Below the pieces are notes generated by a model that did no database searches, was not told the DNA's origin, and was given only the letters and a program-made list of their open reading frames with translations. The position numbers were made by a program, and so were the translations under genes. Positions 16,801 to 25,044 of a stretch of DNA of 64,000 bases are shown here, in pieces (within the stretch, counting starts at the first letter, position 1; the number at the start of each line of letters is the position of its first letter). Origin of the DNA: Candidatus Latescibacterota bacterium (lineage in GTDB: Bacteria > Latescibacterota > UBA2968 > UBA8231). The stretch covers positions 1-64,000 of the forward strand of contig SLHA01000054.1 in NCBI GenBank assembly GCA_007136405.1, in the 5' to 3' direction.

Positions 16801-17343
16801 GCCACCTACCTGGAGCGGGTCGGTCTGCCGTACGACAATACCCTTTCCTTGACGATAGCGGGTAGTCAGCGCGATATACGGCTGAAGGATCCCGGGGACG
16901 ACAACGCTCGTATTCTGGAAGGACGGTATTACTGGCCGCTGAGGTATTACCTGGGCGGGCTCAACAACCTGAGCGGATATCCTCACTTTGCTGCCTGGGG
17001 GTCCAGCCGGATCTATGCCCGGGTCGGCTACATGTTTCCTGTATGGCCGCGTATGAGCCGGCGCATGCTCAATCTGACCTTCAGCAAGCTGTACGCCGAG
17101 ATCTTCGCGGAAGCCGGGGCGGTGGGTAATACGGGCAGTTTGAGTCCGGGAGACTGGAGCACGGATGGACTGCTTACCAGTGTGAGCGCGGAACTGCGGC
17201 TGCAGGCCTTTTCCTTTTACCGCATTCCCATGCTGGCCTATTTTCAGGTGGCTCGTCCCCTCAACCGGGATCGTGTCCATCAACGGGCCGATGACACACC
17301 TATCGATCGCTGGCGGTACTACTTCGGCTTCGGGTTGTTCTGA
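13891..17343 (+). CDS. Three-part outer-membrane protein: metallopeptidase, TolB-like propeller and C-terminal barrel
   Basis: This 1150-residue protein starts with a signal peptide (RKLLLALCFLG, probable cleavage after AQA near residue 42). Residues about 45-290 form a gluzincin peptidase: HELTH (H138, E139, H142) with E188 in GWAEGIAQY as third ligand, so the zinc site looks complete. Residues about 320-640 hold at least five PD40/TolB blades (YSPDGTRLAF, WSPNGQEILF, FSPDGRRIAF, WSPDGQWILF, WLPDGSGFVF). Residues about 645-1150 are beta-rich, with alternating strands and a final FGFGLF ending in Phe, as in outer-membrane barrels. The ATG at 13891 has no Shine-Dalgarno; a GTG at 13924 is an alternative. 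It may be a surface-anchored protease, a maturation factor or a transporter. The function is unknown. Confidence 0.85.
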   Translation: MENLRFLAIKRVHLGYLPAIRKLLLALCFLGMPVWQVTQAQAQLQTIVTRHFRVHFQAGAQGTARRVAETAEEVFAPLAAAFDYYDDFQTIHVLVLDNSDMLGQGMANYYTNTIYLWATNLDHELRGTHNWIRNVLTHELTHIITLNKARQRWPFQFAVLRVGRYDSNPDISFTFPLYHMNTPRGWAEGIAQYGPHRFGYEAWDSHRDMVLRMAALEDDLLSYAEMGTVMDRTGKYYGELLYNQGYAMMLYIEDQYGADKVDALGLHAGSMSFDPAVRRVLGISADRLYADWKAHITSGYQDHAAAIRAEGLFTGEPHEELNQGIIEYHPRYSPDGTRLAFISSEHREFAIPYLRIHDIASGETRTLKGHVDSRVSWSPNGQEILFARNKDGFNDLFIYNLETERERRISARLRAKDPAFSPDGRRIAFVHNADGTNNLALIDPDGTNLAYLTNNDDGTQYWAPHWSPDGQWILFNAFREGSRDIVMIRADSPPRPKDYGIRDRRQASQPDSLAVFPDSLAIPHPDTSGFRLLVSTVFDERDPCWLPDGSGFVFASDRTGVFNLYQYTMETGDIQQLTNVLGGAFTPTVAGDGRVTYSGYQANDYSLYEFQLGEYSQAVPAEPAVDRDYLTLQQLPSLQDEYTVSPYRGRQILSWVPILEVGPTYVGDTFGLNQVKLGIQGSSGEMLGRERLTAWGLLGKNFREDTDLNVDLGMYYQRYLLPLEGHGRVFNPMLYIGAQWRRISNLLTDTQETLVDVVPAGNLFPVPADTANLVIPAAEQHWYQAVERHDLIQSTISHLAVGVELPLTRRQRLNLQYAWRDLNEDWVLRRFHVKDQVYIVQDGMDITAQLPPAVQAQLGRDSVMVHAEDTRAYHSGMNFYSAHDLGVSWHYRSVQPTANRAINPKGRALGLLYRYHHPTVVDFLSDQGIDDQGQRRGEHVDDLGFPTDAYGVRQDRLVPVERDLQVNEYAATYLERVGLPYDNTLSLTIAGSQRDIRLKDPGDDNARILEGRYYWPLRYYLGGLNNLSGYPHFAAWGSSRIYARVGYMFPVWPRMSRRMLNLTFSKLYAEIFAEAGAVGNTGSLSPGDWSTDGLLTSVSAELRLQAFSFYRIPMLAYFQVARPLNRDRVHQRADDTPIDRWRYYFGFGLF

Positions 17344-17393
17344 ACGGCCGGTTGCCGGCTGCTTTCGCTGACTACTCGCAAGAGGTTCAACTC

Positions 17394-17522
17394 ATGACGA
17401 CGGTCGACCGGCGCGTCCAGGCGCTGCGACGCAGAATGCTGGAGGTGCTGCGGCTTTACACCCGCAGACGCATCGTACTCGAGCCCGGCGCGTATTGGCG
17501 CCGGATGATTACGCCGAACTGA
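17394..17522 (+). CDS. Micro-ORF of 42 codons, translationally coupled to a lipoprotein gene
   Basis: An ATG at 17394 with AGAGG eight bases upstream opens a basic peptide (MTTVDRRVQALRRRMLEV to ITPN). It ends in TGA whose last base is the first base of the next ATG (TGATG). The overlap and the Shine-Dalgarno argue for translation. The peptide is Arg-rich and helical with no signal or membrane segment. It could be a leader controlling the lipoprotein or a small partner. No family is recognised, and chance cannot be excluded. Confidence 0.45.
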   Translation: MTTVDRRVQALRRRMLEVLRLYTRRRIVLEPGAYWRRMITPN

Positions 17523-18118
17523 TGCAGACACGCGCGTTGGCCTTGCTTTTGGCCGGACTGGTGGCGTGTACGGCGGGAGATCGTTCCATGCCGGAAGCGC
17601 CTGGCATCAGGGATGCCGACTGGAAGGCGTTGTGGGACCAGGCCGGCCGGGTGGACACGGTGGGTGTCGCTCATCTGGCAGAAGGCGATACCGTGAGCGG
17701 TCATGAAGGTCTCACCGTGATCGAATCCACGGTGCGTTTTCCGGAGGCGGCAGCCGGCAGTGAGGTTTTCGCCTGGGAGATCCATGCCCGTACGCTGGCA
17801 CCGGTCAAGCTGATCATCGTGCGCTACGATGACCTTGGCCAACAATACGAGCTGATCGGAGAAAGCGAAACGTTGGTGCCGCATCAGACCGGTCTGAACC
17901 GGTTCGTGCTGCAGGAGCCCATTCCTGTGCGGCGAGGAGACCTGTACGGTTTACATATGCCGGCGGCCGAGGCGGTGCCGTTCAAGGAGGTTATGAACTG
18001 GCAGACGTTGATCACCACGCGGGGATTGTCGCGCCCCTTCATGCCCCGCGATCATTTTGCCATGTACGGTTGGCGGTTCTCGGCCCGCGTCTTCTACCGT
18101 CCGACGCGGGACGAATGA
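17522..18118 (+). CDS. Lipoprotein of unknown function (198 aa)
   Basis: The N-terminus MQTRALALLLAGLVAC is a type II signal peptide with a clear lipobox (LVAC), so the mature protein should start at the lipidated Cys16. The rest is beta-rich (VESTVRFPEAAAGSEVF, LIIVRYDDLGQQYELIG, RFVLQEPIPVRRGDLYGL) and may form a single jelly-roll-like domain. It lies about 180 bp after the peptidase-barrel gene, with a coupled micro-ORF between them. A structural or substrate-handling role with that protein is plausible but unproven. The start is the ATG inside TGATG; an upstream in-frame TTG (17495) would spoil the signal peptide. Confidence 0.75.
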   Translation: MQTRALALLLAGLVACTAGDRSMPEAPGIRDADWKALWDQAGRVDTVGVAHLAEGDTVSGHEGLTVIESTVRFPEAAAGSEVFAWEIHARTLAPVKLIIVRYDDLGQQYELIGESETLVPHQTGLNRFVLQEPIPVRRGDLYGLHMPAAEAVPFKEVMNWQTLITTRGLSRPFMPRDHFAMYGWRFSARVFYRPTRDE

Positions 18119-18195
18119 GACGCTTCTGAGACACCCGGCCCGCGGCCCCCCCCCCGCGCCCACCCAAGGGTGCCAGCCAGTCCTGCATCAGCCCG

Positions 18196-18259
18196 CCCGC
18201 GCACGCCAACCCGTTGAGCCCAGCCAGCCCGCGCACGCCAACCCGTTGAGCCCAGCCAG
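18196..18259 (+). repeat. 32-bp perfect tandem duplication
   Basis: CCCGCGCACGCC begins two identical 32-bp units (18196-18227, 18228-18259), followed by a short third start. A run of nine C residues lies just upstream (near 18146). The region is non-coding between convergent genes. Confidence 0.88.
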
Positions 18260-18269
18260 CCCGCACCTG

Positions 18270-18857
18270 TCAGCCTGATGATCTGGATGAATTGGCCGGA
18301 GCGGATCCGGGCTGTACGTCCGCCAGCGTTCGCAGCAGCACGCGCGCGTAACTCAAGCTTGACAGCAGCAGCATGGTTCCCGCCGCATAGGTCAGCTCGG
18401 TGCGGATCAACTTGGCGGGGTCCACCAGGTGAGCCAGAGCTGCCAACACCAGGGTTACGGTGGTGTATTTGCCGAAACCGGTGGGTTTGATGACGACGTT
18501 GTGAAGGCGCAGCAGAAAGGTGCCTACCAGTACGAAGACGGCATCGCGCAACAACACGCCGGCGAGCAGCCAGGAAGGGAAACCGTGCCACAGGAACAGA
18601 CCGATGCTCAGGGTCCCCAGAAGCAGCTTGTCGGCCAGTGGATCCAGGATGTGTCCGAGTTGGGAGACCTGACCCCAGCGCCGGGCCAGATAACCGTCGG
18701 CCAGGTCAGAAAGCGCGGCTGCGGACAACAGGAAGAGCGTCGCGCTGGAGGCATTGTCCCGGTCCAGATACAGCAGCAGAACCAGCGGCGGCGCCAGCAG
18801 TATCCGCGTGATACTCAGCAGATTGGGGATCAACATCATTTCTCTGACCAGGGTCAC
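18270..18857 (-). CDS. pgsA: CDP-alcohol phosphatidyltransferase, probably PgsA
   Basis: This 195-residue inner-membrane enzyme has about five or six helices. It would join CDP-diacylglycerol with an alcohol such as glycerol-3-phosphate to make phospholipid. The signature D51..D54G..A58R59, G68, D72 and D76 is complete and correctly spaced. The family also includes phosphatidylserine and inositol-type synthases, so PgsA is the likeliest reading, not certain. The GTG start overlaps the recN stop in GTGA, indicating translational coupling, and GGAG lies eight bases upstream. It ends a long minus-strand run of housekeeping genes. Confidence 0.85.
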   Translation of the reverse strand: MTLVREMMLIPNLLSITRILLAPPLVLLLYLDRDNASSATLFLLSAAALSDLADGYLARRWGQVSQLGHILDPLADKLLLGTLSIGLFLWHGFPSWLLAGVLLRDAVFVLVGTFLLRLHNVVIKPTGFGKYTTVTLVLAALAHLVDPAKLIRTELTYAAGTMLLLSSLSYARVLLRTLADVQPGSAPANSSRSSG

Positions 18858-20551
18858 TTGAGCATCTCCTGAGCGTGCTGGAGAGCGGTTTCCGAGACCA
18901 TGTCTCCGGCCAGGAGACGAGCAACCTCCTCTGCCCGCTCATCGGCACGCAGCTGATGTACCCGGGTGAGTGTACGGCCATTCTCTTCCCGTTTTCGCAC
19001 GGAGAAATGCCGCGCCGCGGCACTGGCTATCTGCGGCAGATGGGTGATCGCGATCACCTGATGCGATTGCGCCAGGTTGTGCAGCTTGCGGCCTACGGCG
19101 GCGGCGATCCGCCCCGAGATGCCGGCATCGATCTCGTCGAAGACCAGTGTCGACACCGTGTCGCGTTCGGCGATGACCTCCTTCAGCGCCAGCATGATGC
19201 GGGAGATTTCACCGCCCGAGGCAATACGTTCCAACGGGCGCGGCGTCTCCCCCGGGTTGGGCGCGAGGATGAAGGTGGCGCGTTCGGCCCCGGTTTCTCC
19301 TGCCCGCCAGCGTCTTTCGTCTCCCTCCAGCGTGATGCCCGACGGATCCTCCTCCCGATGCAGCTCGACGTGGAACCGGACCTGGGGCATGCCCAGATCG
19401 ACCAGCCCTCTTTCCACGATTTCGGCGAGTTCGGCTGCCGCATGCGTGCGTTCTACCGAAAGCTGGCGGCATTGGGCGGCGTATGCTTCCCGGACGCGGT
19501 CATGTTCCTCCCGGGCTCTTCCGATCTCCGTATCCAGCACGCCGGTGCGATGCTCCTGGTCCTCCAGTTCGACAGCCTTCTGGAGAGCCATATCCAGCGT
19601 CCCGCCGTGTTTCTTGCGCAGCCGGCGCAATGCCTCCAGGCGCTCCCGCATGTGTTCGGTGCGTTCCGGCTGCACTTCCAACTTGTGCATGTAGTCCCGC
19701 AGTTGGGCGGCCACGTCCTCCACGCCATAGACGAGTCCTTCCAGCGCCTCGCCGGTTGCGGCCAGGCTGGGATCCAGAGCGGTCAGCCGTTCCATCTCCC
19801 GGCGGCCGCGTCCCAGTTGTTCGACGATGGAGCCGTCCGCCTGATACAGAAGCTCGAACAGGGCCGAACACGTCTGCAGCATGCTTTCGGCGTTTTCCAG
19901 TATCCGCAGTTCCTGCTCCAGGCGCTCGTCTTCACCGGGCTCCGGTGCCAGGGAACGGATCTCGGACAGCAGTCTACGCCGAAATTCCTCTTCCTCGACC
20001 AGCGCGTCGCGTTCCTCGAGCAGACGGTTGACCTGGCGTTCCATGCTCCGGGCGTCACGGAAACGAGCGGCCACAGTCTCCAGTCTTCTGGTCAGATCTC
20101 CGAAGGCGTCCAGAAAGCCGGTGTGGCTCCTTGGATCCAGCAGTGTCTGATGCTCGTGCTGACCATGCAGATCCACCAGTATGCCGCCGACCTCGCGCAA
20201 ATTCCTGACGGGAACGGTCAGTCCGTTGACCAGGGCGCGTGAACGACCGTTGGCACGGATCTCCCGACGCAGGATGAGCTGCCCGTCCTCGAGCTCGATA
20301 CCCTGAATCTGGAGCCTGGCCGCAGCGGGATGACCGTCATCAAATTCGAAAACGCCCTCGACCAGGCACCGTTCCGCACCGTTCCGCACCAGATCCGCGC
20401 TGGCCTGACCGCCCAGGATGGAATACAAGGCACCCATCAGTATCGACTTGCCGGCTCCGGTTTCTCCGGTGATCACGTTGAGACCGGCGCCGAACTCCAT
20501 CGCGACTTCCTGTATGAGGGCGAAGTCCTTGATATAGAGCCGCGTGAGCAT
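18854..20551 (-). CDS. recN: DNA repair protein RecN
   Basis: This 565-residue SMC-like ATPase acts in double-strand break repair, bringing DNA ends to recombination. Walker A is GETGAGKS (29-36). The ABC-type signature and Walker B occur at LASGGEISR-like (IASGGEISRIMLALK) and LVFDEIDAGISG (D472, E473). Coiled-coil segments occupy the middle of the protein. Length fits the family. The upstream gap to xseB is 51 bp. The stop overlaps the phosphatidyltransferase start. Confidence 0.96.
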   Translation of the reverse strand: MLTRLYIKDFALIQEVAMEFGAGLNVITGETGAGKSILMGALYSILGGQASADLVRNGAERCLVEGVFEFDDGHPAAARLQIQGIELEDGQLILRREIRANGRSRALVNGLTVPVRNLREVGGILVDLHGQHEHQTLLDPRSHTGFLDAFGDLTRRLETVAARFRDARSMERQVNRLLEERDALVEEEEFRRRLLSEIRSLAPEPGEDERLEQELRILENAESMLQTCSALFELLYQADGSIVEQLGRGRREMERLTALDPSLAATGEALEGLVYGVEDVAAQLRDYMHKLEVQPERTEHMRERLEALRRLRKKHGGTLDMALQKAVELEDQEHRTGVLDTEIGRAREEHDRVREAYAAQCRQLSVERTHAAAELAEIVERGLVDLGMPQVRFHVELHREEDPSGITLEGDERRWRAGETGAERATFILAPNPGETPRPLERIASGGEISRIMLALKEVIAERDTVSTLVFDEIDAGISGRIAAAVGRKLHNLAQSHQVIAITHLPQIASAAARHFSVRKREENGRTLTRVHQLRADERAEEVARLLAGDMVSETALQHAQEMLK

Positions 20552-20602
20552 GGGTATTCATCCAGGGCCCGGGGGGGGCGGTGGGGCTACCCCGGGAACA
20601 GG

Positions 20603-20878
20603 TCAGGAACGATCAGCAGCAGCATCACCGGGCAGGGCGACGTCCTCATCTTCTTCCTGGCCGAAAGCGCTGATGAGCAGTTCACCGTCTTCCGCGGCCG
20701 TCAGGACCTGGACCCGCTTGCGGGTGTGCTCGAGCCATTCAGCGCAGACCCGTGAAGCCTTGACGCCCTGCTCGAACGTGTGCAGGGCTTCTTCCAGTCG
20801 GATCTCCCCGGTTTCCAGACGCGCGACGCATTCTTCCAGTTGCGCCAGTGCTTGCTCGAAAGAAATCTTCTCACTCAT
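20603..20878 (-). CDS. xseB: Exodeoxyribonuclease VII small subunit
   Basis: This 91-residue protein has the family pattern SFEQALAQLEECVARLETGEIRLEEAL with a short helical bundle, then an acidic tail (EEDEDVALPGD). It binds XseA to form the single-strand-specific nuclease that trims DNA ends in repair. The ATG at 20878 overlaps the xseA stop by 8 bases (ATGAGTGA), the usual coupled arrangement. Confidence 0.93.
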   Translation of the reverse strand: MSEKISFEQALAQLEECVARLETGEIRLEEALHTFEQGVKASRVCAEWLEHTRKRVQVLTAAEDGELLISAFGQEEDEDVALPGDAAADRS

Positions 20879-22112
20879 GCTGTGTAGCCTCGATGCGGGC
20901 TGTGGCGCTACCCTGGTGGAAGCGCAGGTTCACGAGCTCTTCAGGCTGAACCTGCCGGCTTGATCGGACCACGGTGCCATCCTCCTGCCGCTGGCATAGC
21001 GAAAAGCCCCGGGCGAGATGCGCCAGCGGACTCAGGGTCTGCAACCGAACGCTGGAGGACTGCCACTCCTGGCGCCGCGACCGGATGAACCACGCAAAAC
21101 TACGCACCAGATCCTGCCGGCGTTCGTCGACGTACTGGCTGGTCTGCTGCAAACGATCTCTGAGCCGCCGGAACAGGCGATCAGGATCCATGTCCTGCAA
21201 ACGCCGCTCGTGTGCGGCCAGCAGGTTTTCCATGGCCTGGTTCAGGCGCTGCCGCCGTTCTCCCACACCTTGTAGCAACGCAGTGTGCTCCTGCACCACG
21301 ACTTCCGCTGCGGCCGAGGGGGTTGGGGCACGGTAGTCGGCGACATAGTCGGCGATGGTATAGTCGACCTCATGACCGACGGCGGCAATCACCGGTTTTT
21401 CAGAGCGGTATATGGCCCGGGCCACCACCTCTTCGTTGAATGGCCACAGATCCTCCGGCGAGCCTCCTCCACGTCCGACGATCAATATATCAACCGCTCC
21501 GTAACGGTTCAAGTCAGCAATCGCGGCGGCGATTTCACCGGCCGCGCCCGGTCCCTGGACCCGGCAAGGACGCAGGATGATCTGCACTCCGGGCGAGCGG
21601 CGTGTCAGGACGTTGATGATATCCCGTATGGCGGCGCCTGTGGGGGAGGTGACTACACCGACCGAGCGCGGGAACCTGGGCAGAGGCCGTTTGCGCTCGG
21701 GGGCAAACAGTCCTTCCTCCTCCAGTTTGAGTTTCAGGCGCTCGAAAGCCAGAGCCAGCTCACCCTGGCCGGCTGGCTGCATCTGTTCAGCGTAGAACTG
21801 GTAGCGGCCACCGCGTTCGTACACCGAAATATGGCCGTAACACATGATCTGCATGCCCCGCTCCGGAGTAAAGCCGAGTTTCCGGCCCTGATGGCGGAAC
21901 ATGACGACACTCAACTGGCTGGAATCGTCCTTCAAGGTCAGGTACCGGTGCCCCGAACCATGGTGGGTGTAATCGGCAATCTCGCCGATGACCCAGCAAC
22001 GGGACATGGTTTCCTCCAGGACCGTCCTGACCTGAGCGGTGAGCTCGGACACCGTCAAAGGCCGGCCGGTGCCGGAGGCGGGCGCCATGGCGGCGCCAAC
22101 GATGGCAGGCAT
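20871..22112 (-). CDS. xseA: Exodeoxyribonuclease VII large subunit
   Basis: This 413-residue protein has an N-terminal OB fold (LTVSELTAQVRTVLEE, WVIGEIADYTHHGSGH) and the catalytic domain with SVGVVTSPTGAAIRDI, VGRGGGSPEDLWPFN and AVGHEVDYTIAD. A coiled-coil C-terminus binds XseB. The ATG at 22112 has AGGGG six bases upstream and is preferred over an in-frame TTG at 22130. It lies between ymdB and xseB on the minus strand. Confidence 0.95.
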   Translation of the reverse strand: MPAIVGAAMAPASGTGRPLTVSELTAQVRTVLEETMSRCWVIGEIADYTHHGSGHRYLTLKDDSSQLSVVMFRHQGRKLGFTPERGMQIMCYGHISVYERGGRYQFYAEQMQPAGQGELALAFERLKLKLEEEGLFAPERKRPLPRFPRSVGVVTSPTGAAIRDIINVLTRRSPGVQIILRPCRVQGPGAAGEIAAAIADLNRYGAVDILIVGRGGGSPEDLWPFNEEVVARAIYRSEKPVIAAVGHEVDYTIADYVADYRAPTPSAAAEVVVQEHTALLQGVGERRQRLNQAMENLLAAHERRLQDMDPDRLFRRLRDRLQQTSQYVDERRQDLVRSFAWFIRSRRQEWQSSSVRLQTLSPLAHLARGFSLCQRQEDGTVVRSSRQVQPEELVNLRFHQGSATARIEATQHE

Positions 22113-22152
22113 AGAGAACCCCTCTCTCAAGCTGGCGAAGCCGCAAACCCGG

Positions 22153-22947
22153 CTATTCCGGAGCGGCTACCGTATCCTGGATCCGCTCCACATGGGTCGC
22201 CCGCCCGGAGACCGGATCGATCCGCACGATGGCGCCGCTGAACAGCGCCGGTCCGTCAGCCGGCTGGAAACGGTTGGGAACCAGGCTGAGAAAACGCTGA
22301 ATGGCGAGCTCTGCCCGCACACCGATGACCGAGTTGATGGCCCCGGTCATACCCGCGTCGGTGAGGTATCCGGTGCCGCCTGGCAATATGCGTTCGTCCG
22401 CGGTCTGGACGTGCGTATGGGTGCCGATGACCGCCGATACAAGACCGTCCAGATACCAGGCCAAGGCCAGTTTCTCTGCCGTGGCTTCGGCGTGAAAGTC
22501 GATGAATATGACCGGAGTGTGCGTCCGCAGACGCTCGACCTCGGCACGCGCGGCATGAAAGGGGCAGTCGGTGCTGGGTAGCGACGTCCGGCCCTGCAGA
22601 TTGATCACTCCCACGCGGGTCCCGTTACGGGCAGTGACCAGGACCGACCCCGAACCCGGCGCCTCCACCGGGTAGTTCAGAGGTCGCAGCACGGTGTCGG
22701 ACTCCTGCAGATAAGGGACGAATTCCTTGCGGTCCCAGACATGGTTGCCGCTGGTGATCACGTCCACCCCGTGGTTGCGCAGCCGGCGCACGATGTTCTG
22801 AGTCAGACCGAAACCGCCGGCGGCGTTTTCCGCATTGGCGATGACCAGATCCACGCAGTGCTGGCTGATGTAATGCGGGATCCGCTCGGCCGCGGCCCGG
22901 CGTCCGGGTTGCGCGTAGATGTCGGCAACGAACAGGATGGTGAGCAA
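22153..22947 (-). CDS. ymdB: YmdB-type metallophosphoesterase
   Basis: This 264-residue phosphodiesterase belongs to the TIGR00282 group. Metal-site motifs run in order: VADIYAQPGR (the usual GD is AD here), NAENAAGGFG, SGNHVWD, VIFIDFHAEATAEK and GTHTHVQTADE. The Bacillus relative hydrolyses 2',3'-cyclic nucleotides and affects RNase Y activity and biofilm. The start is a TTG at 22947 with GGAG six bases upstream. It starts 13 bp after rny, the pairing seen in many bacteria, so joint control of RNA turnover is likely. Confidence 0.9.
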   Translation of the reverse strand: MLTILFVADIYAQPGRRAAAERIPHYISQHCVDLVIANAENAAGGFGLTQNIVRRLRNHGVDVITSGNHVWDRKEFVPYLQESDTVLRPLNYPVEAPGSGSVLVTARNGTRVGVINLQGRTSLPSTDCPFHAARAEVERLRTHTPVIFIDFHAEATAEKLALAWYLDGLVSAVIGTHTHVQTADERILPGGTGYLTDAGMTGAINSVIGVRAELAIQRFLSLVPNRFQPADGPALFSGAIVRIDPVSGRATHVERIQDTVAAPE

Positions 22948-22960
22948 CGGTGGCTCCCGG

Positions 22961-24523
22961 TTAGCGAGCGAGATGCACGGCCCGGACTTCACGGATGACG
23001 CAGACACGTATCTGTCCGGGATGTTCCAGTTTCTTTTCCAGGCGTTCCACGATATCGTCGGCCAGCTGGTCGGCATACGCATCGTCCACCATGTCGCTGT
23101 CCACCATGACCCGTATTTCCTTGCCGTTCTGCAGTGCATAGGCCTGGCGCACACCCATGTGGGAGCAGACGATCTCTTCGATGTGGCGCAGGCGGGTGAT
23201 ATACTCCTCGACTTTTTCCTTCCGCGCGCCAGGCCGGTTGAGCGAGATCTCGTTGGCGGCGGCGACGAGTACCGCAATGATGGATCGAGACGGCATATGC
23301 TGGTTGTGGGTCTCGATGATCTGGATGACCTCTGGATTTTCGCAGCATTTGCGCGCCAGCGCGGCGCTGGCCTGCGCGGGATCTGAGCCGGCTTCGTGGC
23401 TGAATGCTCTGGAGATGTCGTGCAGCAGTCCGGCTCGCCGTGCCAGCGAGGCATCCAGCTCCAGTTCCTCGGCCATCATACCGGCCAGGGCGCCAACCTC
23501 CTTGCTGTGTTCCAGCAGGTTCTGTCCGTAGCTGGTGCGGAAGCGAAGCTGCCCCAGGGCCTCCAGAAGAGGTTCAGCCAGATCGTGGATGTTGAGATCG
23601 AACGCGGCCTGTGAACCGGATTCCCGCACCAGTTCCTCCACATCCTCGCAGGCTTTCTCGTACACCTCCTCGATGCGTCCCGGATGGATGCGGCCGTCCT
23701 GGATCAGTCGTGCCAGCGTGCAACGGGCTACCTCACGCCGCAGGGGGTCGAAACCGGACAGCATCACCATGCCCGGGGTGTCATCGACCACCACCTCCAC
23801 GCCGGTCAATGTTTCGAACGAGCGGATGTTGCGCCCGTCCCGGCCGATGATCCGGCCTTTCATGTCATCCGAAGGAATGCTGACGACCGATACCGTGCTT
23901 TCCACGGCCAACTCCGCGGAGAACCGCTGGATGGCGCTGGCGATGATGTTCTTCGCATGGCGGTTGGCATTGGCTGCGGCGTCGTCCTTGATTTCCCGGA
24001 CCTTGCGTGCGGCGAACTGACGAGCGCTGTCCTCCAGTTCGGCGATGAGCATGCGCCGGGCTTCCATCTGGCTGAGACCGGCCAGCCGTTCCAGCTGTTT
24101 GCTCTGTTCAGCCACCAGGGCGTTGGCCCGGTCTTCCTGCGCGGCAACCTCGGTTTCGCGCTGTTCCAGATCCTGTTCTCCTTTGATCAGGCTGCGCTCT
24201 TTGCTTTCCAGGAGATCGACTTTTCGATCCAGCTGCTGTTCGCGCTCCTGCAGGCGGGCTTCCAGTTCGCGCAGCTGGCGTCTGGTGTTTTCGGCTTCCT
24301 GCTCGAGAGGGGCCTGTTCCCGGCGCCACTCGTCACGCGCTTCCAATGCCGCGGTTTTGCGCAGCGCAGCGGCTTCTTCCTCGGCCTGGGCCACCAGCTG
24401 GTGCGCGGCATTTCGGGAGTCGCTGAGCTGGGTCCGGCGGAGCCGGTCGCATACCAACCAGCCCAACCCGAAACCGATGCCGGTGAAAACGAGTGTGAGG
24501 ATGATCGAGCCCACCAGGGCCAT
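22961..24523 (-). CDS. rny: Ribonuclease Y
   Basis: This 520-residue membrane-anchored endoribonuclease starts mRNA decay. Residues about 1-22 form the N-terminal membrane helix. A long coiled coil follows (about 25-200), then a KH RNA-binding domain with GRIIGRDGRNIRSFE (about 215-235), and an HD domain with LLHDI and SHEAGSDPAQASA. Length and order fit the family. AGGAG precedes the ATG at 24523. It is followed by ymdB. A 185-bp gap to zapA was searched for 6S RNA without success. Confidence 0.96.
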   Translation of the reverse strand: MALVGSIILTLVFTGIGFGLGWLVCDRLRRTQLSDSRNAAHQLVAQAEEEAAALRKTAALEARDEWRREQAPLEQEAENTRRQLRELEARLQEREQQLDRKVDLLESKERSLIKGEQDLEQRETEVAAQEDRANALVAEQSKQLERLAGLSQMEARRMLIAELEDSARQFAARKVREIKDDAAANANRHAKNIIASAIQRFSAELAVESTVSVVSIPSDDMKGRIIGRDGRNIRSFETLTGVEVVVDDTPGMVMLSGFDPLRREVARCTLARLIQDGRIHPGRIEEVYEKACEDVEELVRESGSQAAFDLNIHDLAEPLLEALGQLRFRTSYGQNLLEHSKEVGALAGMMAEELELDASLARRAGLLHDISRAFSHEAGSDPAQASAALARKCCENPEVIQIIETHNQHMPSRSIIAVLVAAANEISLNRPGARKEKVEEYITRLRHIEEIVCSHMGVRQAYALQNGKEIRVMVDSDMVDDAYADQLADDIVERLEKKLEHPGQIRVCVIREVRAVHLAR

Positions 24524-24708
24524 ACCGGGTCTCCTGTCTCAATGCGCAGCCCCGTGGCTACTGGTCCGCGCGGGTACAACTTGAGCGAATGGCGACATCC
24601 ATGCCTGCGGCGGGCACCATGGCAAGCCGGTCGAGCTTCAGACGACTGGGCTGTGCGGATCCGGGGAGCGGGCGACCGAGCCCGACGAACCGGGAGAGGC
24701 GCTGGCAG

Positions 24709-25044
24709 TCAACTCTGGCCCGACCCCGGAGTATCGATCCGGTTTTCCTCGAACCAACGCCCAAGCGAGGTGCTCAGCCGGGAGGTCCGCTGGGCGATAT
24801 CGTTCTGGGTAGCCTGGAAGTCAGACTGCAGCTGAAAGAGTTCGTCGACCAGGTTGAGACCGGCGAGCACGGCGATCTGCTGCAGAGAGGGGGAGTTGAA
24901 CGTCTGCTTGGCAGCCCGCATACGGGAGTCCACCAGCTCAGCGATCTGACGCACCTCTGCGGCCGTGCGTCCGGGCTCCAGCGCGATGGTGTATGTCTTG
25001 CCGAAGATGGTGACTGTGACCGCGGATGGATCCGAGGGTGCCAT
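24709..25044 (-). CDS. zapA: Cell division protein ZapA
   Basis: This 111-residue protein matches ZapA: VTVTIFGKTYTIALEPG, then AEVRQIAELVDSRMR and LQQIAVLAGLNLVDELFQLQ. It binds FtsZ filaments and promotes Z-ring bundling. The ATG at 25044 is preceded by AAAGG. It follows a small coiled-coil gene that may be its partner. Confidence 0.93.
   Translation of the reverse strand: MAPSDPSAVTVTIFGKTYTIALEPGRTAAEVRQIAELVDSRMRAAKQTFNSPSLQQIAVLAGLNLVDELFQLQSDFQATQNDIAQRTSRLSTSLGRWFEENRIDTPGSGQS

Noticed and set aside
24524-24708. 6S RNA gene in the zapA-rny gap
   Set aside because: 6S RNA often lies after zapA, but the ends of this gap do not form the long closing stem with a central bubble. Only short TCTCC/GGAGA pairing is possible, and part of it is the rny Shine-Dalgarno.
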